27,731 bases of DNA from Streptosporangiaceae bacterium (GCA_030040475.1 JASHTQ010000645.1:1-27731); one strand, 5' to 3'. Positions 1-7,036 are shown, counted from the first letter of the stretch. Made by a program: numbers and translations. Notes: generated from the letters alone by a model not told the origin.

Positions 1-710
1 CGGCGGTCCCGCCCCCGGGCCGCGCCGGCGGCCGCCAGCCTCGTCACACCGGCGGGCGCCAGCCTGGTCGCGCCGAACCACACCAGCGCGGCCGCGATCA
101 GGCACAGGAACGGATACGCCGACCTGGACGGCAGCGAGAGGCGCAGCGCCGCGGTGATGAGGACGGCCAGCGCGACCGGCCCTATCCCGGCGAGCGCGGC
201 CAGCCAGCGCCGGTCGTTCCTCGCCCGGGCGGCGGCGAGCCCGGCCGCGGCCACGGCGGCGACGACCGCGACGGCCTGCACCGCGTCGAGGGCGTAGTCC
301 GCGATCGGCTGGTAGTGCTGGCTAGCCAGCGGCCACGACTTGCCGAACGCCCGGGTGCCGAGCGGGTCGGTGGCCAAGATCACACCCGCGACGACCGTCA
401 GCGCGGTGCACAGCAGCCGCATGGCGAACCTGGCGGCGTCGCTCGCCGCGACCCGCTCGACCAGCCCCCAGCCGAGCCACAGCGGAGTCAGCAGCAGGGC
501 GAACAGCTGGACCGCGCGGAACGTCGCCGAGCCGAACCCGCGATCGAAGCCCATGGCCTGCGCCGCGAGCGCGATCGTGAGCCCGAGCGTCGATGCCGTC
601 CACAAGATGACGTCAAGCCGCGGCTGACGGACGCAGCGCCCGGCGAGCAGGCCGGTGGCCACCGCCGCGACCAGCACGCCCGCGAACCCGATAAGGACCG
701 GACCAGACAT
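1..710 (-). CDS. Polytopic membrane protein, C-terminus cut by the window edge
   Basis: An open frame runs leftwards from an ATG at 708-710 to the window edge without a stop (236 complete codons). The protein begins MSGPVLIGFAGVLVAAV and is a succession of hydrophobic, Ala/Leu/Val-rich segments with short Arg-containing loops (for example FDRGFGSATFR and RARNDRR). I count about six or seven likely membrane helices, so it is an integral membrane protein. Third codon positions are almost all G or C, as in the neighbouring real genes. I do not recognise the family and no catalytic motif is visible. It is the last gene seen of a minus-strand series downstream of the tiny ribosomal protein gene, 39 bp away, so co-transcription is possible. 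The true C-terminus lies outside the window. Confidence 0.7.
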   Translation of the reverse strand, partial: MSGPVLIGFAGVLVAAVATGLLAGRCVRQPRLDVILWTASTLGLTIALAAQAMGFDRGFGSATFRAVQLFALLLTPLWLGWGLVERVAASDAARFAMRLLCTALTVVAGVILATDPLGTRAFGKSWPLASQHYQPIADYALDAVQAVAVVAAVAAAGLAAARARNDRRWLAALAGIGPVALAVLITAALRLSLPSRSAYPFLCLIAAALVWFGATRLAPAGVTRLAAAGAARGRDR

Positions 711-749
711 CAATCCCTATGGTGGACCGCCGTGACCCGGGGCGTCAGG

Positions 750-848
750 CTACTTCTTGTTCCTGCGCTGGATGCGCGTCTTCTTCAGCAGCTTGCGGTG
801 CTTCTTCTTGGCCATGCGCTTGCGCCGCTTCTTGATGACAGAGCCCAC
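750..848 (-). CDS. Tiny basic ribosomal protein bS22 / AURKAIP1-COX24 domain protein (32 aa)
   Basis: The 32-codon ORF starts at GTG (846-848) after an AAGGGCGG ribosome-binding site and ends TAG. The protein starts MGSVIKKRRKRMAKKKHRK and is more than half Lys/Arg. It matches the actinobacterial AURKAIP1/COX24 family, known in mycobacteria as the extra small-subunit protein bS22 (Rv0500B type). It should bind rRNA in the 30S subunit near the decoding region. Its neighbours, the excisionase-like HTH gene upstream and proC further on, are the same as in M. tuberculosis, which supports the call. It is too short for most gene finders. There is no start ambiguity: the GTG is the only initiation codon with an SD in range, and the KKRRKRM motif follows directly. 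Confidence 0.9.
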   Translation of the reverse strand: MGSVIKKRRKRMAKKKHRKLLKKTRIQRRNKK

Positions 849-1065
849 GAGACCGCCCTTCCTAGGCGTTTGCGGATGACGGGCACGCCAACGCGCTCGC
901 CCGGTAAGGGCGGCTGGAACCACACCCAAACGTAGAGGTTACCCCCGATCCGGGGTGCTGGCGCAGCCGATCAAGATCATGAGCTATCGCCTGGCCGCCC
1001 ACCGCGGGCGGCAGGTTCCGCCGCGCGGCGCTATCCCCACCCCCGACTCCCCGTGCCCACGGGAA

Positions 1066-1089
1066 CCCGGCCTGGTCGCCCAGGCCGGG
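1066..1089 (-). terminator. Perfect 10-bp hairpin downstream of the HTH gene
   Basis: CCCGGCCTGG and CCAGGCCGGG form a perfect 10-bp stem around the tetraloop TCGC, starting 5 bp after the HTH gene stop in the minus direction. No U tract follows, which is common for actinobacterial hairpin terminators. It separates the HTH gene from the tiny ribosomal protein gene. Confidence 0.6.
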
Positions 1090-1094
1090 CCGGC

Positions 1095-1295
1095 TCAGCC
1101 GGTGCCGACGAAGGCGGCCCGCAGATACTGGTTCACCGCCTGCTCAGGCACCCGGAACGACCGTCCGACGCGGATCGCTTCGAGTTCGCCGGAGTGGACC
1201 AAGCGATACACGGTCATCTTGGACACGCGCATGATCGTGGCCACTTCGGCCACCGTGAGAAATCTGACATCGCTAAGGGGGGTTTCGCCTGCCAT
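1095..1295 (-). CDS. Excisionase/MerR-type helix-turn-helix DNA-binding protein (66 aa)
   Basis: This is a small single-domain DNA-binding protein. The core LTVAEVATIMRVSKMTVYRL followed by VHSGELEAIRVGRSFRV is the winged HTH of the excisionase/BldC-like family (HTH_17), with recognition helix around VSKMTVYRLV and wing around GRSFRVPE. It closely resembles the Rv0500A protein of mycobacteria as I remember it. Family members act as nucleoid or developmental regulators in actinomycetes; the specific targets here are unknown. I choose the ATG at 1293-1295 because GGAAGAGG lies about 9 bp upstream. An in-frame GTG at 1319 would add eight residues but would place that RBS inside the coding region. 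The gene is flanked downstream by a strong hairpin, so it may be a monocistronic unit or the end of one. Confidence 0.88.
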   Translation of the reverse strand: MAGETPLSDVRFLTVAEVATIMRVSKMTVYRLVHSGELEAIRVGRSFRVPEQAVNQYLRAAFVGTG

Positions 1296-1589
1296 CGAGT
1301 TAGCCTCTTCCGCACGCACTTGACGGGATTCAGCGCACCAGTCACGTACGCCTCCAGCGTAAGACCCGCACAGAAAAGAGCAAGCCCGTCCATAGCTTCA
1401 TTGTTGTTACTGTTTGGCCGCAATCATCTGGGCGGCACCAGGTGAATACACGCTTCCCGACGCTGAGCTGCGTCGTTCGGCTGTATACCATTCCCGCGAT
1501 GAGCGGCTTGACAAGGGCGGGCTCACGTGCTGCATTCGGGCTGCAAAACTCCGGCGACCGGGTCCGGGCCGAACTCGACCATTTCGACC
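1296..1589. other. Intergenic region between acuC and the HTH gene
   Basis: The 294 bp contain no convincing gene. On the minus strand, reading towards the HTH gene, TTGCTC and TACGCT are separated by 16 bp (about 1349-1376) and could be its promoter. A second possible -35, TTGTCA, with TGGTAT 18 bp on lies nearer acuC. No strong terminator hairpin after acuC was found by eye. Confidence 0.35.
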
Positions 1590-2768
1590 TTACATCTGCA
1601 CGTGCAGACCGTGCCAGGCAAAGGTGGCGCGGCGGGTGTTCATGATCGCGGCGTCCACCGGATCGGAGGGATCGATTCCGGCCGCGAACGGAACGAACTC
1701 CGCGTCTTCGCCATCTGTCATCCGCAGCGGCGCCTGCTCGCCGGTGCGCCGGCGGGCCAGTTCGCGCCAGCCCGCCGGGGTCGGCAGGCCCGGATCGACC
1801 GGCTCGCCCGCGGCCACGGCCAGCAGGTGCGTCCACGTCCTGGGCACGACCTGGACAAGCTCGTAACCGCCGCCGCCAGTGAACAGCCATTTCCCGGCGG
1901 CCGTCTCGTGCGCAAGCTCGTGCACCATGAGCGCCGCGCGCCGCTGCGCGTCGACGCTGAGCTCGAGGTGGGCCAGCGGGTCCAGCCGGTGGCTGTCACA
2001 GCCGTGCTGGCTGACCAGGATCTCGGGGCGGAAGGACCGCAGCAGCGGCGGCACCACCGCGTCGAACGCGCGCAGCCAGCCCGCGTCGCCGGTGCCGGCG
2101 GGCAGCGCCACGTTGACCGCGTACCCGATGCCCTCGCCGCGGCCGGTCTCCGACGCGAGCCCGGTGCCGGGGAACAAGGTGGCCGGGTGCTCGTGCAGGC
2201 TGATCGTCAGCACCCTGGGGTCGTCGTAGAACGCCGCCTGCACCCCGTCGCCGTGGTGCACGTCGAGATCCACGTACGCGACCCGCTCGGCGCCGGCCTC
2301 GAGCAGCCAGCGGATCGCGATGGCCGGGTCGTTGTAGACGCAAAAGCCGCTCGCCGACCGGCGCATCGCGTGGTGCAGCCCGCCCGCGATGTTGGCCCCG
2401 TGCAGGGTCTCGCCGCGCCAGACCGCGCGGGCCGCCGCGAGCGTGGCCCCGGCCACCAGCGCGGACGCCTCGTGCATGCCGGGGAAAACGGGGTCGTCCA
2501 TGGTGCCGAGCCCGAACCTGCCGTCGCCCCGCCCGTCGTGCCCGGCCCGCCGGACCGCCTCGATGTACGCGGCGTCGTGCACCAGCTCGAGCTCGGCCAG
2601 GTCCGCAGGGACCGCGCCGATCACGGACACCGAGGGCAGCTCGAGCACGCCGAGCTCGCGCGCCAGCGCGATCGTCAGCTCGACCCGCACCGGCGCCAGC
2701 GGGTGCCCGGGCCCGAAGTCGTACCCGATCAGCCGTTCGTCCCAGACGAGGGTGAACGGGCCTGCCAC
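1590..2768 (-). CDS. acuC: AcuC-type acetoin utilization protein / class I-like histone deacetylase fold
   Basis: The 392-residue protein has the arginase/deacetylase fold of the HDAC superfamily, predicted to remove acetyl groups from lysines (AcuC deacetylates acetyl-CoA synthetase in Bacillus). Visible motifs are GPGHPLAPVR near residues 19-28, the active-site HH at 132-133, zinc ligands in YVDLDVHHGDG (D167, D169, H171 region), Asp258 in SQHGCDSHRLDP, and the C-terminal GGGGYELVQVVPRTW loop bearing the catalytic Tyr. The length is normal for AcuC. The start is a GTG at 2766-2768 that begins directly after the proC stop codon (TAG then GTG, zero gap), so it is almost certainly translationally coupled and is the last gene of the nur-ygfZ-PRODH-proC-acuC run. 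It could act on acetylated proline or central-metabolism enzymes; that is inference only. Confidence 0.9.
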   Translation of the reverse strand: MAGPFTLVWDERLIGYDFGPGHPLAPVRVELTIALARELGVLELPSVSVIGAVPADLAELELVHDAAYIEAVRRAGHDGRGDGRFGLGTMDDPVFPGMHEASALVAGATLAAARAVWRGETLHGANIAGGLHHAMRRSASGFCVYNDPAIAIRWLLEAGAERVAYVDLDVHHGDGVQAAFYDDPRVLTISLHEHPATLFPGTGLASETGRGEGIGYAVNVALPAGTGDAGWLRAFDAVVPPLLRSFRPEILVSQHGCDSHRLDPLAHLELSVDAQRRAALMVHELAHETAAGKWLFTGGGGYELVQVVPRTWTHLLAVAAGEPVDPGLPTPAGWRELARRRTGEQAPLRMTDGEDAEFVPFAAGIDPSDPVDAAIMNTRRATFAWHGLHVQM

Positions 2769-3593
2769 CTAGCGTCCCCTCTCGGCCTCGGCCTCTGCCG
2801 GGTCCCGGCCGAGCTCGCGGCCGCGATCGCGCGCGGCCTCGATGGCGGCGAGGAACGCGGCCCGCACCCGGTGCTTCTCCAGCTCGGCGATCGCCGAGAT
2901 CGTGGTGCCGCCGGGCGACGTGACGGCCTCCCGCAGGATCACCGGATGCTGGCCGGACTCGCGCAGCATGGTGGCCGCGCCGTAGACCGCCTGGGTCACC
3001 ATCTCCAGCGCCGCGCCGCGCCCCATGCCGAGCAGGATGGCGGCGTCTACCATCGCCTCGACCAGGTAATACACGTAGGCCGGGCCGCTGCCGGACAGCG
3101 CGGTCGCGGCGTCCTGCTGCGACTCGGGGATGCGCAGCACCTTGCCGACCGGGCGGAGCAGCTCCTCCGCCCGGCGCAGGTGCTCCTCGCCCGCGTACGC
3201 GCCGGCCGAGATCACGCTCATCGCCTCGTCGACGAGGACCGGCGTGTTCGACATGACCCGGACCGTGGGGACCTCGCCCGCCAGCCGCCGCTCGATGAAC
3301 GCCGTGGTGATGCCGGCCGCGACCGAGATGACCAGCCGGCCGGACGGCACCACCGGCGCGATCTCCTCCAGCAGCCTGCCCATGTCCTGCGGCTTCACCG
3401 CAAGCACGAGGGTGTCCGCCGCCTTCGCGGCCGACGCGGCGTCGGTCACCAGGACCCCGTAGCGCGAGCTGAGCTCCTCGCCCCGGTCCTCGCGCCGGAC
3501 CGCCGCGATCACGGCAGAAGGCGGCCGGCCGGCGCGCAGCAGCCCGGACATCAGCGCCTCGCCCATCTTGCCGGTGCCGAGAATGGCGATCAT
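2769..3593 (-). CDS. proC: Pyrroline-5-carboxylate reductase
   Basis: ProC catalyses the last step of proline synthesis, P5C + NAD(P)H to L-proline, in the cytosol. The N-terminus has the Rossmann motif ILGTGKMGEAL for NAD(P)H binding. The C-terminal dimerisation and substrate domain carries the signature ALSGSGPAYVYYLVEAM and REAVTSPGGTTISAI. At 274 residues it is of standard length. The start is the ATG at 3591-3593, preceded by a GGGG-containing RBS and only 11 bp after the proline dehydrogenase stop. It therefore sits in one operon with the enzyme that runs the opposite oxidation. Conservation next to the HTH and tiny ribosomal protein genes matches mycobacterial gene order, though here acuC intervenes. 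Confidence 0.95.
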   Translation of the reverse strand: MIAILGTGKMGEALMSGLLRAGRPPSAVIAAVRREDRGEELSSRYGVLVTDAASAAKAADTLVLAVKPQDMGRLLEEIAPVVPSGRLVISVAAGITTAFIERRLAGEVPTVRVMSNTPVLVDEAMSVISAGAYAGEEHLRRAEELLRPVGKVLRIPESQQDAATALSGSGPAYVYYLVEAMVDAAILLGMGRGAALEMVTQAVYGAATMLRESGQHPVILREAVTSPGGTTISAIAELEKHRVRAAFLAAIEAARDRGRELGRDPAEAEAERGR

Positions 3594-3604
3594 GAGTCCG
3601 ACCC

Positions 3605-4546
3605 CTATGTGTGCGACCGAAGCGTGTTCGAGCGAAGCGAGCGGACGAAGAAGGCGAGGTTAGCCGGCCGTTCGGCCAGCCTGCGGACCAGGTAGGCGTA
3701 CCAGTCGCCGCCGTAGGGGACGTACACCCGCATCCGCGCGCCCGTGTTGGCCAGCCGCCGCTGCTCGGCGGGCCGGATGCCGTAGAGCATCTGGTACTCG
3801 AAGCTGTCCGAAGCCCGGCCGTTCAGCACCGCCAGCGACGCGGTGATCTCGATCAGCCGCGGGTCGTGGGTGGCGAGCATCGGGTAGCCAGGGCCGTTCA
3901 TCAGCGTCCGCAGGCAGCGCGCGTAGGACGCGTCCACGTCGCGGCGGGCGGTGAACGCGACGCTCTCCGGCTCGCTGTAGGCGCCCTTGCAGAGCCTGAC
4001 CCGCACGCCGTGGGCGGCCAGCGACCTGCAGTCCGCCTCGCTGCGGCGCAGGCACGCCTGGATGACGCAGCCGAGTTCGGCGTACTCCTTCCGCAGCCCG
4101 GCGGCGATCCGCAAGGTGGGCTCGATCGCCGCGTGCTCTTCGGCATCGAGGGTCACGGTGGTGCCCGTTTCCCTGGCGGCGGCGGCGATCCGCCTGATGT
4201 TCTCCGCCGCGACGGCGGTGCCCAGGAACAGGCCGACCGCGGTCGGCTTCACGGACACCTCGGCGGCCCCGCCGTGGGTCAGGCCGTCGGCCGCCAGCTT
4301 GCCGAGCAGCTGCACGTACTCCTCGGCGACGGCCGTGGCCTGGGTCAGGTCCTTGGTGTCCTCGCCCAGGTAGTCCAGCGAGACGAGCAGGCCTGCGTCC
4401 CGCAGCGTGCGGGTCACCCGCACCGCGTCGTCGGCGGTCTCCCCGGCGACGTAGGAATCGACGATGGCGCGCGTGGTCGGCGCCGTGGTGACGATCTGGC
4501 GAAGCCTGGGACTGGCCGACGCGGCCAGCAGGACCCTGCGCAGCAC
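3605..4546 (-). CDS. Proline dehydrogenase (monofunctional, FAD-dependent)
   Basis: The 313-residue enzyme oxidises L-proline to P5C, passing electrons via FAD to the respiratory chain. The barrel motifs are visible in order: VSLDYLGE, EVSVKPTAVGL, TLDAEEHAAIEPTL, VRLCKGAYSEPE, MLATHDPRLIE, FEYQMLYGIRP, and the C-terminal VYVPYGGDWYAYLVRRLAERPANL that binds the substrate carboxylate via paired Arg. The size fits the short bacterial PRODH (PutA lacks here: no P5C dehydrogenase domain). The frame stays open upstream to 5041, but I place the start at GTG 4544-4546, which has GGGAGG 8-9 bp upstream and leads straight into the family N-terminus. It lies 56 bp after ygfZ and 11 bp before proC. The C-terminus ends in an Arg/Ser tail (RSLRSNTLRS). 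Confidence 0.93.
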   Translation of the reverse strand: MLRRVLLAASASPRLRQIVTTAPTTRAIVDSYVAGETADDAVRVTRTLRDAGLLVSLDYLGEDTKDLTQATAVAEEYVQLLGKLAADGLTHGGAAEVSVKPTAVGLFLGTAVAAENIRRIAAAARETGTTVTLDAEEHAAIEPTLRIAAGLRKEYAELGCVIQACLRRSEADCRSLAAHGVRVRLCKGAYSEPESVAFTARRDVDASYARCLRTLMNGPGYPMLATHDPRLIEITASLAVLNGRASDSFEYQMLYGIRPAEQRRLANTGARMRVYVPYGGDWYAYLVRRLAERPANLAFFVRSLRSNTLRSHT

Positions 4547-4602
4547 GGCGGGCAACCTCCCTGTCCCTGGAAAACTCTCACAGCTTACGGGCTGGCCGGT
4601 CG

Positions 4603-5640
4603 CTAGTGCCGGCGCAGCGTGATCTTGACGTTGGCCCCGGCGTCCGGCGGCACCACGACCTCCTGCGCCGCCGCGACGCCGCCGGCCAGCAGCGTCGCGT
4701 CCACCGGCACGGTGCGCTTGATCAGCCCGAGCCCGACCGGGCCGAGCTCGTAGTGCCGCGCCGCGGACCCGGTGAACCCGACCGCGGTCCCGTCGAGCTC
4801 GATGGGGTCGCCGTGCGCGGGCAGCCGGTCCACGCTGCCGTCGAGGTCGAGGAAGACCAGCCGCCGCGGCGGGTGGCCGAGGTTGTGCACCCGCGCCACC
4901 GTCTCCTGGCCGCGGTAGCAGCCCTTGCTGAGGTGGACGGCGGTCTCGATCCAGCCGACCTCGTGCGGGATCGTGCGGTGATCGGTGTCCACGCCGAACC
5001 TGGGCACCCGGGCCGCGATCCGCAGCGCCTCGAACGCCCACATGCCCGCGGGCGCGGCGCCCCGCCGTACCAGGTCCCCGGCCGCGCCCGGCAGCAGGTC
5101 CCGCGCCACGATCAAATCAATTATCCCGAACGAGCCGTGGTTGATCGTCGCGGCTACCCCCTCGAGTCCGGCGGCGAGCTGCGCACCGGCGGGATCGGAG
5201 ACGGTGAGCACCGCGTAGTCGCGGCTGGCATCGGCCACCTCGACCCGGAGCATGAACCGCATGGAGTCGAGGAAGGCGGCTAGCGCGGGCGCGGCGCCCG
5301 GCTCGGTGTGCACCCACGTCGTCGTGCCGTCGTCGACCAGCGTGAGGTGGTGCTCCACGTGCCCGGTCGGGCTGAGGATGAGGGCCTGGGCGCCCTGGCC
5401 CGCCGGGAGCTCGGCCAGGTGCTGGGTGGTCAGGCTGTGCAGCCAGCTCAGCCGGTCCTGGCCGGTGATCGTCAGCACCCCGCGGTTGGACCGGTCGACG
5501 AGCGCCGCGCCCTCCGCCAGCGCGCGCTGCTCGCGCATCGGGTCGCCGTAGTGCGCGGCCACGCCCTCGTCCGGCCAGCTGGCCTGCACCGCGCCCGGCC
5601 AGGCGAGCAGCGGGCTGCCTCCGCCGGCTTGCTCAGGCAT
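4603..5640 (-). CDS. ygfZ: YgfZ/GcvT-family folate-binding protein
   Basis: This protein of the aminomethyltransferase (GcvT) fold is 345 residues long. The diagnostic YgfZ signature KGCYRGQE is present (in HLSKGCYRGQETVARVHNLG), with the conserved Cys that the family uses. In E. coli YgfZ supports repair or assembly of particular Fe-S enzymes in a folate-dependent way; the same general role is inferred here. The N-terminal GcvT-like domain spans roughly residues 20-230 and the C-terminal barrel 240-340. The start is ATG 5638-5640, which overlaps the end of the Fur-family gene by 8 bp (ATGCCTGA contains the fur stop), so translation is coupled. The link of an Fe-S maintenance factor with a metal regulator is functionally sensible. 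Confidence 0.92.
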   Translation of the reverse strand: MPEQAGGGSPLLAWPGAVQASWPDEGVAAHYGDPMREQRALAEGAALVDRSNRGVLTITGQDRLSWLHSLTTQHLAELPAGQGAQALILSPTGHVEHHLTLVDDGTTTWVHTEPGAAPALAAFLDSMRFMLRVEVADASRDYAVLTVSDPAGAQLAAGLEGVAATINHGSFGIIDLIVARDLLPGAAGDLVRRGAAPAGMWAFEALRIAARVPRFGVDTDHRTIPHEVGWIETAVHLSKGCYRGQETVARVHNLGHPPRRLVFLDLDGSVDRLPAHGDPIELDGTAVGFTGSAARHYELGPVGLGLIKRTVPVDATLLAGGVAAAQEVVVPPDAGANVKITLRRH

Positions 5641-6079
5641 CGACGGCCGCCCTGCACTCGGCGCAGCGCCCGAAGACCGTGAGATGGCCCACGTCGGTCT
5701 CGAAGCCGTGCCGCTCGTCCAGGACGGTGATCAGCGGCCTGATCGCGTCCGGCCCGATCTCGGTCACCCGGCCGCAGTCGCGGCAGACCAGGTGCACATG
5801 GTCGGCGTCCGTGGCCAGGTGATACGTGGGCGCGCCGTGTCGCAGGTGCGTGTGGGTGACCATGCCGATCTGCTCGAGCAGCTCGAGCGTCCGGTAGATG
5901 GTGGAGATGTTCACCCCGCGGGCCGTCCGCTGCACCTCCGTGCCGATTTGCTCGGGGCTCGCGTGGTCGAGCCGCGAAATCGCCTCGAGCACCAGCTGAC
6001 GCTGCGGGGTGACGCGGTAACCGCGTGCACGCAGCTGCTCGTCCCAGGCACGCGCGGGATTCGGCGCGTCGGCGTTCAT
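5633..6079 (-). CDS. nur: Fur-family metalloregulator, most like Nur (nickel-responsive)
   Basis: The protein is a Fur-fold repressor with an N-terminal winged helix (GYRVTPQRQLVLEAI, recognition helix around NISTIYRTLELLE) and a C-terminal metal/dimer domain. From the ATG at 6077-6079 it has 148 residues; an ATG three codons upstream (6088) is equally possible. Two CxxC pairs (C99/C102, C139/C142) form the structural zinc site. The pattern matches Streptomyces Nur: HTH at 76-78 and His132 correspond to its Ni-site His residues, and His39, His94 and His96 to the second metal site. The fourth second-site His appears to be Ala92 here. Nur controls nickel uptake and Fe-superoxide dismutase. It is the first gene of the run into ygfZ, proline dehydrogenase, proC and acuC. 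Metal preference is inferred from residues only and Zur/Fur cannot be excluded. Confidence 0.85.
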   Translation of the reverse strand: MNADAPNPARAWDEQLRARGYRVTPQRQLVLEAISRLDHASPEQIGTEVQRTARGVNISTIYRTLELLEQIGMVTHTHLRHGAPTYHLATDADHVHLVCRDCGRVTEIGPDAIRPLITVLDERHGFETDVGHLTVFGRCAECRAAVDA

Positions 6080-6130
6080 GCCACCCATACTAGTTGGGCT
6101 GCCCTCGAACGAGCCCACAGTGAAATGGGC

Positions 6131-6159
6131 TTGCCTGCTGATCATCTCCCGGCTAACGT
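6131..6159 (+). promoter_or_regulatory. Sigma-70-type promoter reading away from nur
   Basis: TTGCCT (6131-6136) and TAACGT (6154-6159) are separated by exactly 17 bp. This is one of the two best-formed promoters in the window. Transcription would start near 6163-6167, about 10 bp before an unusually strong Shine-Dalgarno sequence. It may overlap the nur promoter region on the other strand, so Nur could regulate it. Confidence 0.6.
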
Positions 6160-6193
6160 GCCAGGTACGCGGGAAAGGAGGTGGTCCGAAAGC

Positions 6194-6232
6194 ATGCATG
6201 GTAAACGGACTCGCGAGGTGGCTGTCAGCTAG
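6194..6232 (+). CDS. Candidate 12-codon sORF or leader peptide with near-complete anti-SD match
   Basis: ATG at 6194 opens MHGKRTREVAVS followed by TAG. Upstream, 6174-6186 reads AAAGGAGGTGGTC, complementary to almost the full 16S 3' end, far stronger than any other RBS in the window. A good promoter lies 14 bp before that. The last codons and stop sit inside a hairpin: AGGTGGCT pairs with AGCCGCCT around a 7-nt loop (about 6216-6238). A second hairpin at 6303-6324 could end the transcript. No plus-strand gene follows, since FABP is convergent, so this is not an ordinary leader for a downstream gene. An overlapping ATG at 6198 would give a 25-residue ORF in another frame. It may be a small protein, a small RNA that contacts the ribosome, or a regulatory decoy. 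I cannot name a family. Confidence 0.45.
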   Translation: MHGKRTREVAVS

Positions 6233-6302
6233 CCGCCTTCCCGCCGGCACGTCTCACGGGACGGCGACCGGCTAAACTGGGCAGACACCGAGTCCCCGGG
6301 CT

Positions 6303-6324
6303 GGCCGACCTAGTCCAGTCGGCC
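6303..6324. terminator. Hairpin between the sORF unit and the FABP gene
   Basis: GGCCGAC and GTCGGCC form a perfect 7-bp stem around CTAGTCCA. It lies about 40 bp beyond the FABP stop on the minus strand and about 70 bp after the 12-codon ORF on the plus strand, so it could serve both. There is no U tract. Confidence 0.45.
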
Positions 6325-6362
6325 CCCGCGCCCCCATGGTGCGGGAGCCGCCCGGGGATGTT

Positions 6363-6905
6363 TTATTTCCCGGGCAGACGACGACCCCCTGCTCCGGCGC
6401 CTCGTAACTCCGGTGGGGTTACGCGTTTTAGCTGGGCGGACAGGTGGGGCTGCAGGCCCTGGCCGAGGGCGGCCAGGTCGTAGGCGTAGGCAAGGTCGGG
6501 GCCGGCCAGGCCGTAGAGGCGGTGGCCGGCGGTGACTTCCTTGGCGGTGGCGGTGCGGGCGACGACGTCGGTGGCCATCTCGATCCGGGTGCCTGTTATC
6601 TCGCCCAGGTAGATCTCCACGATCCCGGTGGGATGGGCGAGCATGACCTCGACCTGGTTGTCGGGCTGCGGGCGCCAGTACCCGGCCTCGGTGCCCAGCG
6701 GGCGGCCGATCTGCCCCTCCTCGTCCAGGGCCCATGTCCTGCTGACGTAGCTGAGGAACGGCTTGCCGTTGTGGCTGAAGCTGATCTCCTGGCCGAACCT
6801 GAACGACTCGATCGTCGGATAGCCGCCGATCCCGGCGCCCTCCCACCTCCCGAGCAGGAACCGCAGCGGCTCTAGGTCGGGATGGATTGCCTGGTCAGGA
6901 TCCAT
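6363..6905 (-). CDS. FABP-family / nitrobindin-like heme protein (DUF1794)
   Basis: The protein is a 180-residue beta-barrel of the nitrobindin family, which binds ferric heme and in studied members isomerises peroxynitrite to nitrate. The family start motif GRWEGAG (GxWxGxG, residues 19-25) is intact, followed by the barrel strands ISFSHNGKPFLSYVSRTW, and the proximal heme ligand is likely His154 in LQPHLSAQLKRV. The length is close to that of family members, with a Gly/Arg-rich C-terminal tail of about 15 residues. The start ATG (6903-6905) overlaps the end of an upstream 44-residue membrane protein ORF by 11 bp, implying coupling. Its position near an oxidative and metal stress regulator fits a role in reactive nitrogen defence; this is inference. 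Confidence 0.9.
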   Translation of the reverse strand: MDPDQAIHPDLEPLRFLLGRWEGAGIGGYPTIESFRFGQEISFSHNGKPFLSYVSRTWALDEEGQIGRPLGTEAGYWRPQPDNQVEVMLAHPTGIVEIYLGEITGTRIEMATDVVARTATAKEVTAGHRLYGLAGPDLAYAYDLAALGQGLQPHLSAQLKRVTPPELRGAGAGGRRLPGK

Positions 6906-7023
6906 CGCTGCCGGTCTTCCCCCGGGTTCCCGCCAGGTACACCCGCCCGGCCAGGTACAGCCCGGCCAAGGCGATGACGGCGAACGTGATGATCAGGATC
7001 GTGGCACTCAGCATCCCGTGCAT
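6895..7023 (-). CDS. Small single-pass membrane protein (about 42 aa) coupled to the FABP gene
   Basis: The ORF reads MHGMLSATILIITFAVIALA and then a short basic tail ending GKTGSDGS. One hydrophobic helix spans residues 4-28, so it is a single-pass membrane protein. Its stop TGA lies inside the FABP start (GATGGATCCTGA), an 11-bp overlap. No SD precedes the ATG at 7021-7023. Instead TACACT (7031-7036, minus strand) ends 7 bp before the ATG, the spacing of a leaderless mRNA in actinobacteria. An internal ATG at 7014 is the alternative start. The function is unknown; a membrane anchor or assembly partner for the heme protein is one guess. Confidence 0.65.
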   Translation of the reverse strand: MHGMLSATILIITFAVIALAGLYLAGRVYLAGTRGKTGSDGS

Positions 7024-7030
7024 AGGCCGC

Positions 7031-7036
7031 AGTGTA
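7031..7036 (-). promoter_or_regulatory. -10 element for a leaderless small membrane protein gene
   Basis: The minus strand reads TACACT followed by 7 bp and the ATG at 7023. This TANNNT-N7-ATG layout is typical of leaderless actinobacterial transcripts. No recognisable -35 lies 17-18 bp upstream. Confidence 0.45.

Noticed and set aside
1527..3695. 722-codon open frame on the plus strand
   Set aside because: It is antisense to acuC and proC, with composition typical of a GC-rich shadow frame (Arg/His/Gln-rich, no motifs).
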